10,783 bases of DNA, taken from Verrucomicrobiota bacterium. Its GTDB lineage: Bacteria; Verrucomicrobiota; Lentisphaeria; Oligosphaerales; Oligosphaeraceae. The notes below the pieces were generated by a model, which saw only the letters and a list, made by a program, of their open reading frames with translations, did no database searches and was not told where the DNA came from. The stretch lies in NCBI GenBank assembly GCA_022709995.1, contig JAKLHU010000032.1, positions 1 to 10,783 on the forward strand, read 5' to 3'. A program made the translations under genes and the position numbers. This document shows, piece after piece, positions 1 through 7,072 of this stretch. Numbering within the stretch: position 1 is the stretch's first letter; each line of letters begins with the position of its first letter.

Positions 1-747
1 CTCGCGGGCCGTCTTCTTGCTGGTGCGCCGGGCGACTTCCAGGGCCGATTCGAAAAGTTGCTTTTCGCGCTGCCCCGCGTCCTGGTCCAGGGGCAGCGGC
101 GGCATGCCGCGATTGGCGAACAATTCATCGACGCCGGAGAAGAGCATGGCCTTGCCGAGGGCGACGCCCTGGGTGATCGCCCTTCCGGTCAGCGATTCGT
201 CGCTCAGATAAGCGGCCTGGGCCGGCCGCTTGGTCTGGAAAGGGATGACCTGGCGCAGGTCGTTTGTGTTATGGCTGGCCATGATCGTATGCAGGATGAA
301 GATGGCCAGCGACGGGGCCAGGGCTTCCGCCTGGGTGGCAATCTGCTTGGCGAAGCGCCGTTTTTCCTTGCGGGCGAGGGCCAGGGCGCCGATCGTGGTT
401 CCGCCGACGACCAGGGGCACGGCCAGAAAGCCATGCAGGAGGTCGTTGGCCTCGTTCGGCATCGGATAGTGCTCCGGATGCTGGCAGCGGTCGGCGACAT
501 TGACCGTGGTGTTGGTGCGCACGGCCAGGCCGACCAGGCTGCGGTCGGTGCTGAACGACCAGTTTTCCAGCCGGTGGTCGTCCAGCCCGTGCACAGCCAC
601 GAGCAGCAGTTCGCCGGTTTCCTTGCGGTACACGAAGATGCCGCAGGCCAGGGAGCCGACTTGCTCGGCAATGCACTTGGCCATCAGCCGCAGGCCAGAC
701 CGGGGATCCGTCGTCTGAGCGATGATCTCACTTATCCGCCGTAACAT
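1..747 (-). CDS. ptsP: GAF-domain PTS enzyme I (PtsP/EI-Ntr-like), C-terminus beyond window edge
   Basis: Reading the minus strand from an ATG at 747 gives 249 codons without a stop to the window edge. The N-terminus MLRRISEIIAQTTDPRSGLR resembles the start of enterobacterial PtsP. Residues about 5-150 look like a GAF sensory domain (LACGIFVYRKETGELLLVAV, then GFLAVPLVVGGTTIGALALA). At residues 187-202 the sequence LTGRAITQGVALGKAM matches the beginning of the enzyme I PEP-utilising N-terminal domain. The family takes phosphate from phosphoenolpyruvate and passes it to HPr or NPr in the cytoplasm; the nitrogen-type branch is usually regulatory rather than sugar-transporting. The phosphorylated histidine and the PEP-binding barrel would lie outside the window. 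The ATG at 747 is chosen because MLRRI aligns with the family start and AGAGGA lies 10 bases upstream. In-frame alternatives are GTG at 774 and ATG at 804. rnpB lies upstream on the same strand. Confidence 0.82.
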   Translation of the reverse strand, partial: MLRRISEIIAQTTDPRSGLRLMAKCIAEQVGSLACGIFVYRKETGELLLVAVHGLDDHRLENWSFSTDRSLVGLAVRTNTTVNVADRCQHPEHYPMPNEANDLLHGFLAVPLVVGGTTIGALALARKEKRRFAKQIATQAEALAPSLAIFILHTIMASHNTNDLRQVIPFQTKRPAQAAYLSDESLTGRAITQGVALGKAMLFSGVDELFANRGMPPLPLDQDAGQREKQLFESALEVARRTSKKTARE

Positions 748-945
748 GATGAGTTGTTCCTCTGCTCGCGTCACGTTGTTTCGGAAGGGCGCCTTTCTGG
801 ACATGCTCCTGCTTCGGCCATGCCGGGCCGGGCAGAAACTGGTCCGAGCGGCGAACATGGTGCCTGGGCTTTCCGGCTGGCGTCGCGGCCAGGAGCCGGA
901 GGGATGCGCTGATTCAAGCTGGGAAAAACTTGGGTTTGGCTGGAA
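748..945 (-). other. Leader between rnpB and the ptsP-like gene
   Basis: This 198-base spacer separates the RNase P RNA 3' end from the ptsP-like start on the minus strand. It holds two weak structures. The first, at 938-952, is a 5-bp stem (GGCTG/CAGCC on the plus strand) that overlaps the 3' strand of RNase P helix P1 and is followed, reading minus, by five T at 928-924; it could help terminate rnpB. The second, at 873-899, pairs CCGG and CTGGC blocks on either side of a GC loop but has no T tract. I see no convincing promoter and no independent ORF; an in-frame ATG at 804 could extend the ptsP-like protein by 19 residues. Confidence 0.4.
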
Positions 946-1338
946 AGCAGCCGGCGACTGTAAGCCGGATTCTGTGGACCACGCCGAAGCGTGGAACGAC
1001 GACCATTCATCTAAGCGACCGATACCCGGGACTGTTCCTGCTTGCGCAGGGCGGCGCGGGCCACGCCTCGTCCTCTATTTGGTCTTGCACCGGAAGGGGT
1101 TTACCTGGCCCCCGTGATCACTCGCCGGGGCGGTGGGCTCTTACCCCACCTTTTCACCCTTGCCGGACCGCACTGGCGACTGGCGTCGCCAGCATGTTCC
1201 GGCGGTATGTTTTCTGTGGCACTGTCCTTTCCGCGACATCTGGTTCGCGGCATCCGGCTTTTCAACCGGACTTCCCGCCCTGTGGTGTCCGGACTTTCCT
1301 CCCCGCCAAGGCGGAGCGGCCGTCCATCGCCGACTGCG
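946..1338 (-). ncRNA. rnpB: RNase P RNA, bacterial class A
   Basis: This is the catalytic RNA of RNase P, which removes 5' leaders from tRNA precursors. Reading the minus strand, the conserved blocks appear in canonical order: GAGGAAAGTCCGGACACC (5' strand of P4, about 1284-1301), ACAGAAAACATACCGCC (about 1201-1217), GGTGAAAAGGTGGGGTAA (about 1141-1158), GGTAAACCCC, CAAGACCAAATAGAGG, TTAGATGAATGGTCGTC, and the 3' block ACAGAATCCGGCTTA (961-975). The ends are set by helix P1: GCAGTCGGCGA at 1337-1327 pairs with TCGCCGGCTGC at 957-947 over 11 bp with one G-T. The length of about 393 bases is normal for class A. The exact 5' and 3' nucleotides are uncertain by a few bases, and no clear promoter consensus is visible between 1339 and 1404, although TTATAA lies at 1340-1345. 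Confidence 0.97.
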
Positions 1339-1404
1339 GTTATAATTTAATGCATAGATATCTGATTGCCATTCACAACGGCTGAAACAACGATGATTCA
1401 CGGC

Positions 1405-1524
1405 AATCGGTCACCCATTGATAATGGCGGTCCTAGTGGCCAGGCGCGCCAAGGTGGCGCCTCAGACCCTGAGGCGCTCAAGCGTTGACTCCTCTATCGC
1501 TCAATTCTCAATGGGTGACCGATT
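1405..1524 (-). repeat. Intergenic inverted-repeat element, copy A (MITE-like)
   Basis: A 120-bp element is bounded by perfect 17-bp terminal inverted repeats: AATCGGTCACCCATTGA at 1405-1421 and its reverse complement at 1508-1524. Inside, a palindrome at 1457-1477 has 9-bp arms (GCGCCTCAG/CTGAGGCGC) around ACC. The 48-bp core at 1442-1489, read on the minus strand, matches the cores at 4158-4205 (44 of 48) and 10633-10680. This copy lies inverted relative to the other two. It begins about 65 bases upstream of the rnpB 5' end and lies downstream of the glycosidase-like gene. It has no coding capacity and no clear target-site duplication. The architecture fits a non-autonomous transposable element or a large REP-type sequence; which one cannot be decided from one window. 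Confidence 0.88.
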
Positions 1525-1527
1525 ACC

Positions 1528-1575
1528 CAGAGACGGCACGGGCCAAAGGCGGCACGGGCCAGAGACGGCACGGGC
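1528..1575. repeat. Three tandem 16-bp direct repeats
   Basis: Three consecutive 16-bp units start at 1528, 1544 and 1560. Units 1 and 3 are identical (CAGAGACGGCACGGGC) and unit 2 is CAAAGGCGGCACGGGC. A degenerate fourth partial unit may follow at 1576. The array begins three bases beyond the terminal repeat of copy A, so it may be a local expansion beside the insertion or a short iteron-like protein-binding array. Nothing in the sequence decides between these. Confidence 0.85.
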
Positions 1576-1652
1576 CTGAGGCAGTGCAATGCCCCTCCCG
1601 TTCTTTACCGTTTGCTTTCTGGTCAAGGCGTTTGGCGACGTTGATTGACGAG

Positions 1653-1672
1653 CCCGGGCTTGGAAGCCCGGG
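1653..1672 (-). terminator. Strong GC hairpin downstream of the 707-aa gene
   Basis: The arms CCCGGGCTT (1653-1661) and AAGCCCGGG (1664-1672) are perfect reverse complements; sterically the stem is probably 7-8 bp around a 4-6 base loop. It lies 42 bases past the stop codon of the minus-strand gene at 1715, a suitable place for a transcription terminator. It lacks the T tract of a canonical intrinsic terminator, so it could instead protect the mRNA 3' end or be a dispersed palindromic repeat. Confidence 0.4.
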
Positions 1673-1714
1673 TCGCCGTTCGCCGTTCGCATGCCGAGGC
1701 GGCACTCGCTCCCG

Positions 1715-3838
1715 TCACAGCTGCAGCATCTGCCGGTAGCTGGCGATTTCGCGCAAGGCGCTTTCGACTTGGCGGATTTTCCACTCCAGGTGCCACTTGT
1801 CGCAGACGTATTCCATGCTGGGCTCCCAGCCCAGGCGAGAGTCCTGTTCGACAATCGGCACCGTCGCCCGGGCATTGGCGATTTCCGCCCCGGCCAGTTC
1901 CTCCAGCTGCGTCAGCACCTCCAGCATGACCTTCGCCTCCGAAGACGCCTGCAACTTGACGTTGAGCAGCCACCAACGCTTGATGTTGATGACCGTGTCA
2001 ATCGAACGCCGGATGAAGGCCCCCAGCAGGAACAGCTCGTCGCCGCGGTCGCGCTTCCGGGCCGGAATCTTGACCAGGGCCGCCTCCAGAAGCCGCAGCC
2101 CATCCTCCCAGATCTCCCGCATGCGGGCCAGGCGCTCCAGGTCCTGCGGGTAGCGCAGCGGCCCGGGCGACTGGTTCTCATTTTCAAACGGCTGATACAA
2201 GGTCTTGACGATCCGGCCGCCGAAATGCGCGTGCGGCGCCGCCGGAAACTCGATTTCCTTCTGGCCCATGGTGCGGGTGATGTTCGGCTGGAAAATGAAC
2301 GGATAGGCCGGCCCGACCCGCCACGGGCCGTACTGGTCCTCATTCGAGGCGACGTAGAAGTCCATCGCCTCGGCCCACCGTTGCCAGACCCGGAGAATGT
2401 CGGCCGCGGCTTCGGCGCCATAATCGCGACGCGCCAGCTGTGCGAGCAACGCTTCCAAATTGTCCGCTCGCGGCTGCCAATAGCTCGCCTTGCGCAGATC
2501 AAGGATGACGCTCGGCCACCAGCCATAGTGATGCGTCTCATACAGGCGATCGAGGCCCCAGTCCCGGCGCGCCTGCTCCAGCACTTCCAGGCGCTTGATC
2601 CAGCGATGCGGCGTCGGCACATACGGCACCGTACCGAAGTCCCAGGTGGCGCCGGCCGTGTTCGTGGTCGCGCTAAGGCGAATGCCAAGCTGATGCGCCG
2701 CCGCGGCCTCGCTTTGAAAGTAATAGCCGGGCTCGACATCGGAAATCGTGTAGTCCATGGTCGGGCAGCTGAGCTTGCCGATGCGCTTCGGCCGGAAGAT
2801 CTCGTAGGTCACCTGCAAGGTAACGTCTTTCGGCAGGCATTCCAGAAAGCGGCGTCGTTGCTCCAACGGGCTGTAGCCCCAGTTGTAGGTGCTGAAAATG
2901 ATCTCCGCATCCGGCTTGACGCGGCGGATGGCGTGCTTGATGCAGTTGATGTAAGCCGGGTAGTCCTGGCAAGGCCACCATCCCGGGCTGGGCCGGGTGT
3001 CGGGGATGCCGTCCTGCACGCTCTCGCGCCAACGCTTGCCCGTCGTGTTCGGGTCGCGGCTGGGAAACTCCAGCGACTCGCCGACCAGGCCGATGCCGCA
3101 GGCGCCCGGATAGCGGCGGAACAGCTCGCCGTAGATGCGGTCGAAAAACTGCTCCGCGTCGGGGTCGTCCGGGTGCTTGTAACTGGGCATGTAGCTGTAG
3201 AAAAACGTGTCCAGGCCGTATTCCGCCGCCCGTTGAATGATGTCATTGATGTCGGTGTAGCCGCGGGCCGTCTTTTCCAGGTCCTTGACAAAGACCTCAA
3301 TGGTGTTGAAGCCGGCGTGGATGATGGCATTGAGCTGCCAGTCCGGATAATCGTCAATGCCGGACCCGGAATGCACCCGCCGCAGCGCTATCAGCGGCGT
3401 GCGGGTCGCCTTCCCCAACGGCAAAATCGGCGCTTCCCGCAGATTCATCTGGTCTTCCAGATGGACGGCGCCATTCCACAGCCCCGGCAACTCCATGCCC
3501 TCCAGAACAATGCCGTCGCCGGCAACGGCCAGACGGAACGCCCCGCGGACAGTCTCGCCCGCGCCAGCCGGACGCAATTCCAAGCGCAGCTCCTTCCGGC
3601 CGCCGCCCGACCCAACCTTGACCAAAGGCAACGACAATTCCATGCTGACAAAAAAGTAATCCTGCAGGTCACGGGCCACCCGCCGCACCGTCTCCGGCGC
3701 CGACGCCGGCACCGCAATGGCCCAGCTCTCGTCCAGCATCAGCTCGCCTTTCCCGGCCACGACGCCGACCTCACGGCGGCCGGGACGGTGCACCTGACGC
3801 ATGCGATCCCGAAATTCGTAATGACGCTCCTGTCGCAT
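1715..3838 (-). CDS. Intracellular glycoside hydrolase-like protein with GH67-like layout, specificity unknown
   Basis: The gene encodes 707 residues. The ATG at 3838 is preceded by AAAGGGGG with a 7-base spacer, a good ribosome-binding site; the frame stays open to 4033 but upstream starts lack such a site. There is no signal peptide or membrane segment, so the product should be cytoplasmic. Residues about 25-130 look like the alpha/beta domain that precedes GH20 and GH67 barrels (ETVRRVARDLQDYF). Residues about 145-430 resemble a TIM barrel, with FNTIEVFVKDL, AAEYGLDTFFYSYMPSY, GLVGESLEFPSRD (E254, E257), AEIIFSTYNWGYSP and LQVTYEIFRP (E346). These glutamates are candidate catalytic residues only. 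Residues 430-707 are helical and rich in aromatic and basic residues. The layout recalls alpha-glucuronidases, but I cannot assign a named family. Its divergent neighbours degrade polysaccharide, so it may process imported oligosaccharides. Confidence 0.85.
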   Translation of the reverse strand: MRQERHYEFRDRMRQVHRPGRREVGVVAGKGELMLDESWAIAVPASAPETVRRVARDLQDYFFVSMELSLPLVKVGSGGGRKELRLELRPAGAGETVRGAFRLAVAGDGIVLEGMELPGLWNGAVHLEDQMNLREAPILPLGKATRTPLIALRRVHSGSGIDDYPDWQLNAIIHAGFNTIEVFVKDLEKTARGYTDINDIIQRAAEYGLDTFFYSYMPSYKHPDDPDAEQFFDRIYGELFRRYPGACGIGLVGESLEFPSRDPNTTGKRWRESVQDGIPDTRPSPGWWPCQDYPAYINCIKHAIRRVKPDAEIIFSTYNWGYSPLEQRRRFLECLPKDVTLQVTYEIFRPKRIGKLSCPTMDYTISDVEPGYYFQSEAAAAHQLGIRLSATTNTAGATWDFGTVPYVPTPHRWIKRLEVLEQARRDWGLDRLYETHHYGWWPSVILDLRKASYWQPRADNLEALLAQLARRDYGAEAAADILRVWQRWAEAMDFYVASNEDQYGPWRVGPAYPFIFQPNITRTMGQKEIEFPAAPHAHFGGRIVKTLYQPFENENQSPGPLRYPQDLERLARMREIWEDGLRLLEAALVKIPARKRDRGDELFLLGAFIRRSIDTVINIKRWWLLNVKLQASSEAKVMLEVLTQLEELAGAEIANARATVPIVEQDSRLGWEPSMEYVCDKWHLEWKIRQVESALREIASYRQMLQL

Positions 3839-3874
3839 GAAAAATCCCCCTTTGCTGAACATGACCAAAAAATC

Positions 3875-3902
3875 CGTATAATGCGCCCTGTCGGAACGGC
3901 AA
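3875..3902 (-). promoter_or_regulatory. Possible sigma-70-like promoter for the 707-aa gene
   Basis: On the minus strand TTGCCG (3902-3897) and TATACG (3880-3875) are separated by 16 bases, each matching four of six consensus positions, and lie about 35-65 bases upstream of the ATG at 3838. The area 3839-3960 is strikingly AT-rich for this window, which supports a promoter region more than the exact hexamers do. TATAAT also reads on the plus strand at 3877-3882, so other assignments are possible. Confidence 0.3.
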
Positions 3903-4082
3903 AAAAACAAAGCCAGAGTATATTCATAAACAAAACAATATAATACCATCGAGGCAAAACGCGCCACCCGCCATCGAAAGTGCCGGTTTGCACGTAAACG
4001 GTCAGTGTACAACCCGGCGCTCTGCTGGGACAATTTGCAGATTACAGGCTCCTTGGGTGGGCGGCGGCGTATGTAGTTCAGG
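3903..4082. other. Divergent intergenic region, non-coding
   Basis: This stretch holds no supportable gene. Bases 3903-3960 are AT-rich (TATATT, TATAATA and A runs) and belong to the upstream region of the minus-strand gene. Bases 3961-4082 return to high GC. A perfect palindrome, CAGGCTTTAGCCTG at 4079-4092, spans the junction with the 53-bp arm repeat. I recognise no operator. Confidence 0.5.
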
Positions 4083-4135
4083 CTTTAGCCTGCTTCCCAT
4101 TCCCCGGTTATCCGGCCATGTAACATAGGAGCCAT
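4083..4135 (+). repeat. 53-bp arm repeat, copy 1
   Basis: This 53-bp sequence recurs in reverse complement at 10704-10756 with no gaps and 51 of 53 positions identical; the two differences lie at the thirteenth base and in CATGTAAC versus CATTTAAC. It begins CTTTAGCCTGC, contains the small palindrome CCGGTTATCCGG, and ends CATAGGAGCCAT, which overlaps the left end of element copy B by eight bases. Here the arm is on the 5' side of the element core. It has no coding capacity. Confidence 0.92.
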
Positions 4136-4243
4136 GGATAACTGACGCTCATAAGGAGTCAACGCTTGGGCGCCTCAGGGCCTGAGGCGCCACCTTGGCG
4201 TGCCAGGTCACTAGGACCGCCATTATCAATGGGTGACCGGTTA
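4128..4243 (+). repeat. Intergenic inverted-repeat element, copy B
   Basis: This copy has the core at 4158-4205, matching copy C at 45 of 48 positions and copy A at 44 of 48. A 23-base palindrome at 4169-4191 has 11-bp arms (GGCGCCTCAGG/CCTGAGGCGCC) around a central G. The right end TCAATGGGTGACCGGTTA at 4226-4243 is the copy A terminal repeat with one change. The left end GGAGCCATGGATAACTGA is instead related to the ends of copy C and is continuous with the 53-bp arm, so the two ends are of different types. The element lies about 170 bases upstream of the DUF4838 start, so its hairpin may fall in the leader or just upstream of the promoter. Confidence 0.88.
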
Positions 4244-4274
4244 CGTCGGTTGCCGATTTTGTTTCTGGCGTCGG

Positions 4275-4303
4275 TTGCGCGAACGGAAACGGCGAGTGAT
4301 ATT
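4275..4303 (+). promoter_or_regulatory. Weak candidate promoter for the DUF4838-PL11 unit
   Basis: TTGCGC (4275-4280) and GATATT (4298-4303) are 17 bases apart, with four of six matches each, in the 170-base space between element copy B and the start codon at 4415. This is the best sigma-70-like pair I find there, but the match is modest and the DNA is GC-rich. No clear operator is visible. A GTCGGTTGC direct repeat at 4245-4253 and 4270-4278 overlaps the candidate and could be a binding site or chance. Confidence 0.2.
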
Positions 4304-4414
4304 ACACGGATGTTCCAGTGCCGCCGTTCAGCGGAAACATGATGCGCAGGCGGTCAGGCAGACAGGATTTCAAACCAACGCCGGTTGCGTGCAGTCGGCG
4401 GGACGGAGGCGTTC

Positions 4415-6877
4415 ATGCGGTGTGACAGGCGCGAAAAGTTTTGGTCATGGCTTTTTGCGGCCATGCTTTTCTCGGCGTGCGGCGGCATGCTGCAAGGTGC
4501 TGATTTGACGCTGGTGGAGAACAGCGCGTCGCGGATCGGCGCCGTGGTGGTGGCCAAGGCCGCGCCGGCCAATGTCCGGCACGCGGCCAGGGAATTGTCG
4601 CGCTGTCTGGAGAAGGCGACAGGGAAGGCGGCGCCGGTGGCCGCGGAAGGCGAGGCCCTGCCGCCCGGGGTGGCGATATATCTGGGCGCGTGTCAGGCCA
4701 ATGCCGCGGTCGGACTGCCGGCGGCCGGCTGGGGGCTGCATCAGGGACGGATTGTGGTCACCGAACAGGCGGTGCACATCGCCGGCAAGGACGATGCCGG
4801 TGAACATTGGCGGCCGAGCATCAGCCTGGGCACGCTTTTCGCCACCTATGACTTTTTGGAAAAGCAGCTTGGCGTGCGGTGGCTCTGGCCCGGCGATCTT
4901 GGCGAGGTCATCCCGCCGCTGGCTGACTGGCGCCTGCCGGCTGGCGCCCGCGACACCAGGAGCCGGTTGCTCTCCAGCCTCTGGCGGGAAAGCAACAACA
5001 AGCAGCACGGCTGGACCAGTGACGAAAGTCGAAAGAAATACTTTCAGGAACAGGGCGTATGGCTGCGGCGTCACCGTTTTTCCTGCGACCCGCCGCGTTT
5101 TCAGCATGGCCATGCCTTCATCCATTATTTCAGCCGCTTCGGCAAGGACCATCCGGAATTTTTCAGTCTGCTGCCGGATGGGACCCGGCGCTCGAATCCG
5201 TACAATTGGAGCCACGGCTCGCCTTCCTGCGTCAGTCTCTGCGTCAGCAATCCGCAGCTGGCCGAGACCGTGGTGGCCGAATGGCAGGCCAAGGCGCCGC
5301 GGCCGGCCACGATCAATTTGAACGAGAACGACACCGGCGGCGAGTGCGTCTGCGAGGATTGCCTGACGGCGGACCATTCGTCGCGTTCGAATGCGGAGCG
5401 CCTGGCGGCGGCGACCGAGCTGTTCAACCGGAAGGAAAAAGGCTGGGAAAAAGCCATTGGGTCGGTGTCCGACCGCTACTGCCAGTTTTTTTTGCGGGTG
5501 CAGGCGTTGGCGGATAAAGTCGACCCGGCGCATTGCATCATGGGGCTGATCTATGCCAATTACAGCGAGCCGCCCTCGGACATGATCAAGCTCAATGACC
5601 GGATCGCGCTGCGGTTCTGCCCGCCGTTCATGTATCCCTGGACCGATGAGAAGGTCGCGCAATACAAGGACATCTGGGCGGGCTGGGCGAAAACCGGCGC
5701 CAAGCTGATGTTCCGGCCGAATTTCACCTTGGACGGGACCTGCTTCCCCGTCCAGTACCAGGATGTCTTCTATGACCTGTTCAATTTTTCCGCCGAACAC
5801 GGCATGGTCGCCTCGGACATGGACAGCTTGACCGGGCATTTCGCCGCCCAGGGGCTGGTGAATTATGTCATCGCCAGCCTGAATCACGACGGCGACAGTT
5901 CCCTGGCTCAGCTGGAGGACGACTTCTTTTCGGCGTTTGGAGCGGCGAAGAATCCTATCCGCGAGTATTTCGACTATCAGAAGCAGGTGACGATGAAGAG
6001 CGGGTTCAAGAGTCCATTTACGGACGACAGCATCGAGGGCGGCATCCTCTATCTTGATCTGTTCCTGGTCGCCGACCGGCTGTTCACGCCGCCGGTCATG
6101 GCCCAAAGCGCCGCCATTCTGGACCGCGCCCTCGTCGCGCCCGGACTGGACGATGTCGGTCGGCAGCGGGTCGAATTCGTCCGCAGCGGTCTGGAGCACA
6201 TGCGGCTGCTGATGGCGGCGCAGGCCGAGTTCCGCCTCTATAAGGAGAGCCGCGACCTCCGGCAATTTGCGGCGGCCGTGCGGCGGCTGGACGCGTTCCG
6301 GGCTTCGATCGAGCATACCAACGCCTTGAACATGAGCAATTTGCGCCGTCTGGAGGACCGACATTGGCCGGAACGGGGCAGTCTGCGGGCGACGGCGGAC
6401 AACTCGCTGCCCCTGCAGGGCTGGAAAATCGTCTGGGACCCCGAGGAGAAGGGCGTTGCCGAAAAATGGCATGACCCCGGCTTTGCGTTGACGGCGGCTT
6501 TGGCCATCAGCACGGATTCGCATTGGGAAAAGCAGCCGGCCGGCCTGGCCTGGGAAAAGGAACACGGCGGCAGTTTCCGCGGGGTGGCCTGGTATTTCAA
6601 TGATCTGCCGGACGCGGCTGGCCCATTGCCGAATCCCGGGCTGTATTTCGGGGCAATCGACGGCGCCGCGACCATCTACGTGAATGGCCGGGAAGTGCAT
6701 CACCGGCCGTATCCGTTCCAAGGCAACACGGAATCGTGGAAAGAGCCGTTTTCCATTCGGTTGCCGGCTGGTGTTCTGCAAGCGGGCCGGAACCGCCTGG
6801 CCGTCCGGGTGGAAAAGCGCATCGGCTTGAGCGGCATCTGGCGGCCGGCCTTTTTCATGTTTGGGGACTGGCAGTAG
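4415..6877 (+). CDS. Secreted DUF4838 protein, glycoside hydrolase-like, with C-terminal jelly-roll domain
   Basis: The gene encodes 820 residues from the ATG at 4415, where GGAGG lies five bases upstream; the earlier in-frame ATG at 4385 lacks such a site and would mask the signal peptide. Residues 1-29 form a signal peptide: a basic start, a hydrophobic core SWLFAAMLFSACGGML and cleavage after LQGA. C22 sits in a poor lipobox (FSAC), so a lipoprotein is less likely. Residues about 40-130 resemble the N-terminal domain before GH20/GH67-type barrels (HAARELSRCLEKATGKAAPV). GTLFATYDFLEKQLGVRWLW at 139-158 is typical of DUF4838 proteins. The barrel-like middle holds NENDTGGECVCEDC at 303-316 and LIYANYSEPPSDM. 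A helical segment covers about 570-660, and residues about 668-820 form a galactose-binding-like domain (IYVNGREVHH, GRNRLAVRVEKR). The substrate is unknown; the PL11 neighbour suggests pectin. Confidence 0.88.
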   Translation: MRCDRREKFWSWLFAAMLFSACGGMLQGADLTLVENSASRIGAVVVAKAAPANVRHAARELSRCLEKATGKAAPVAAEGEALPPGVAIYLGACQANAAVGLPAAGWGLHQGRIVVTEQAVHIAGKDDAGEHWRPSISLGTLFATYDFLEKQLGVRWLWPGDLGEVIPPLADWRLPAGARDTRSRLLSSLWRESNNKQHGWTSDESRKKYFQEQGVWLRRHRFSCDPPRFQHGHAFIHYFSRFGKDHPEFFSLLPDGTRRSNPYNWSHGSPSCVSLCVSNPQLAETVVAEWQAKAPRPATINLNENDTGGECVCEDCLTADHSSRSNAERLAAATELFNRKEKGWEKAIGSVSDRYCQFFLRVQALADKVDPAHCIMGLIYANYSEPPSDMIKLNDRIALRFCPPFMYPWTDEKVAQYKDIWAGWAKTGAKLMFRPNFTLDGTCFPVQYQDVFYDLFNFSAEHGMVASDMDSLTGHFAAQGLVNYVIASLNHDGDSSLAQLEDDFFSAFGAAKNPIREYFDYQKQVTMKSGFKSPFTDDSIEGGILYLDLFLVADRLFTPPVMAQSAAILDRALVAPGLDDVGRQRVEFVRSGLEHMRLLMAAQAEFRLYKESRDLRQFAAAVRRLDAFRASIEHTNALNMSNLRRLEDRHWPERGSLRATADNSLPLQGWKIVWDPEEKGVAEKWHDPGFALTAALAISTDSHWEKQPAGLAWEKEHGGSFRGVAWYFNDLPDAAGPLPNPGLYFGAIDGAATIYVNGREVHHRPYPFQGNTESWKEPFSIRLPAGVLQAGRNRLAVRVEKRIGLSGIWRPAFFMFGDWQ

Positions 6878-7072
6878 GACGGAGCCGCAGTGCGCCGGGC
6901 GCTTCCGGAAAACCGGGGCACGGCGACGCCGAGACCGGTGTCCGCGAGCGCGAGACCGGCGATCCCGGCGGCTGGCACGGACAATCTGGGCCGTTGCTCA
7001 ACGCCTTGCGGCCGGCGGCGTTTCGGCTTGAACAAGCATGGATTTTCAACATTCAAGGCAGGAGAAGGCGCG
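6878..7072 (+). other. Spacer between the DUF4838 and PL11 genes
   Basis: This 195-base GC-rich spacer has no convincing terminator or promoter, so the two genes may be co-transcribed. It contains GAGACCGG twice and a GCTTGAACAAGC palindrome near 7027. The lyase frame is open through it for 61 codons, but the translation is arginine- and proline-rich without domain character. AGGAG at 7060-7064 is the ribosome-binding site for the ATG at 7073. Confidence 0.5.

Noticed and set aside
58..744. A 228-codon plus-strand ORF at the left end.
   Set aside because: The minus strand over the same bases encodes a convincing GAF plus enzyme I sequence through to the window edge.
722..1401. Several short ORFs on both strands over the RNase P RNA gene.
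   Set aside because: The region is explained by rnpB with all its conserved blocks and a closing P1 helix; the ORFs lack coding character.
1457..1477. The palindromic cores considered as CRISPR repeats or as one inverted-repeat attachment site.
   Set aside because: The copies are thousands of bases apart without spacer arrays, and no cas genes or integrase are present.
1691..3943. A 750-codon plus-strand ORF opposite the 707-residue gene.
   Set aside because: Its translation is arginine-, glutamine- and proline-rich without domain character, while the minus strand has a good ribosome-binding site and coherent glycosidase-like motifs. High GC at third positions explains the open antisense frame.
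3990..4010. A possible LacI-type operator (around GTAAACGGTCAGTGTAC).
   Set aside because: The half-sites do not form the symmetric central CG palindrome of that family, and no regulator gene is in the window.
4445..6781. A 778-codon minus-strand ORF opposite the DUF4838 gene.
   Set aside because: It is an antisense shadow of low complexity with no recognisable fold motifs; the plus strand has a signal peptide, Shine-Dalgarno site and DUF4838 motifs.
6890..7072. An N-terminal extension of the lyase starting upstream of 7073.
   Set aside because: The extension is arginine- and proline-rich, would bury the signal peptide, and AGGAG is placed correctly for the ATG at 7073.
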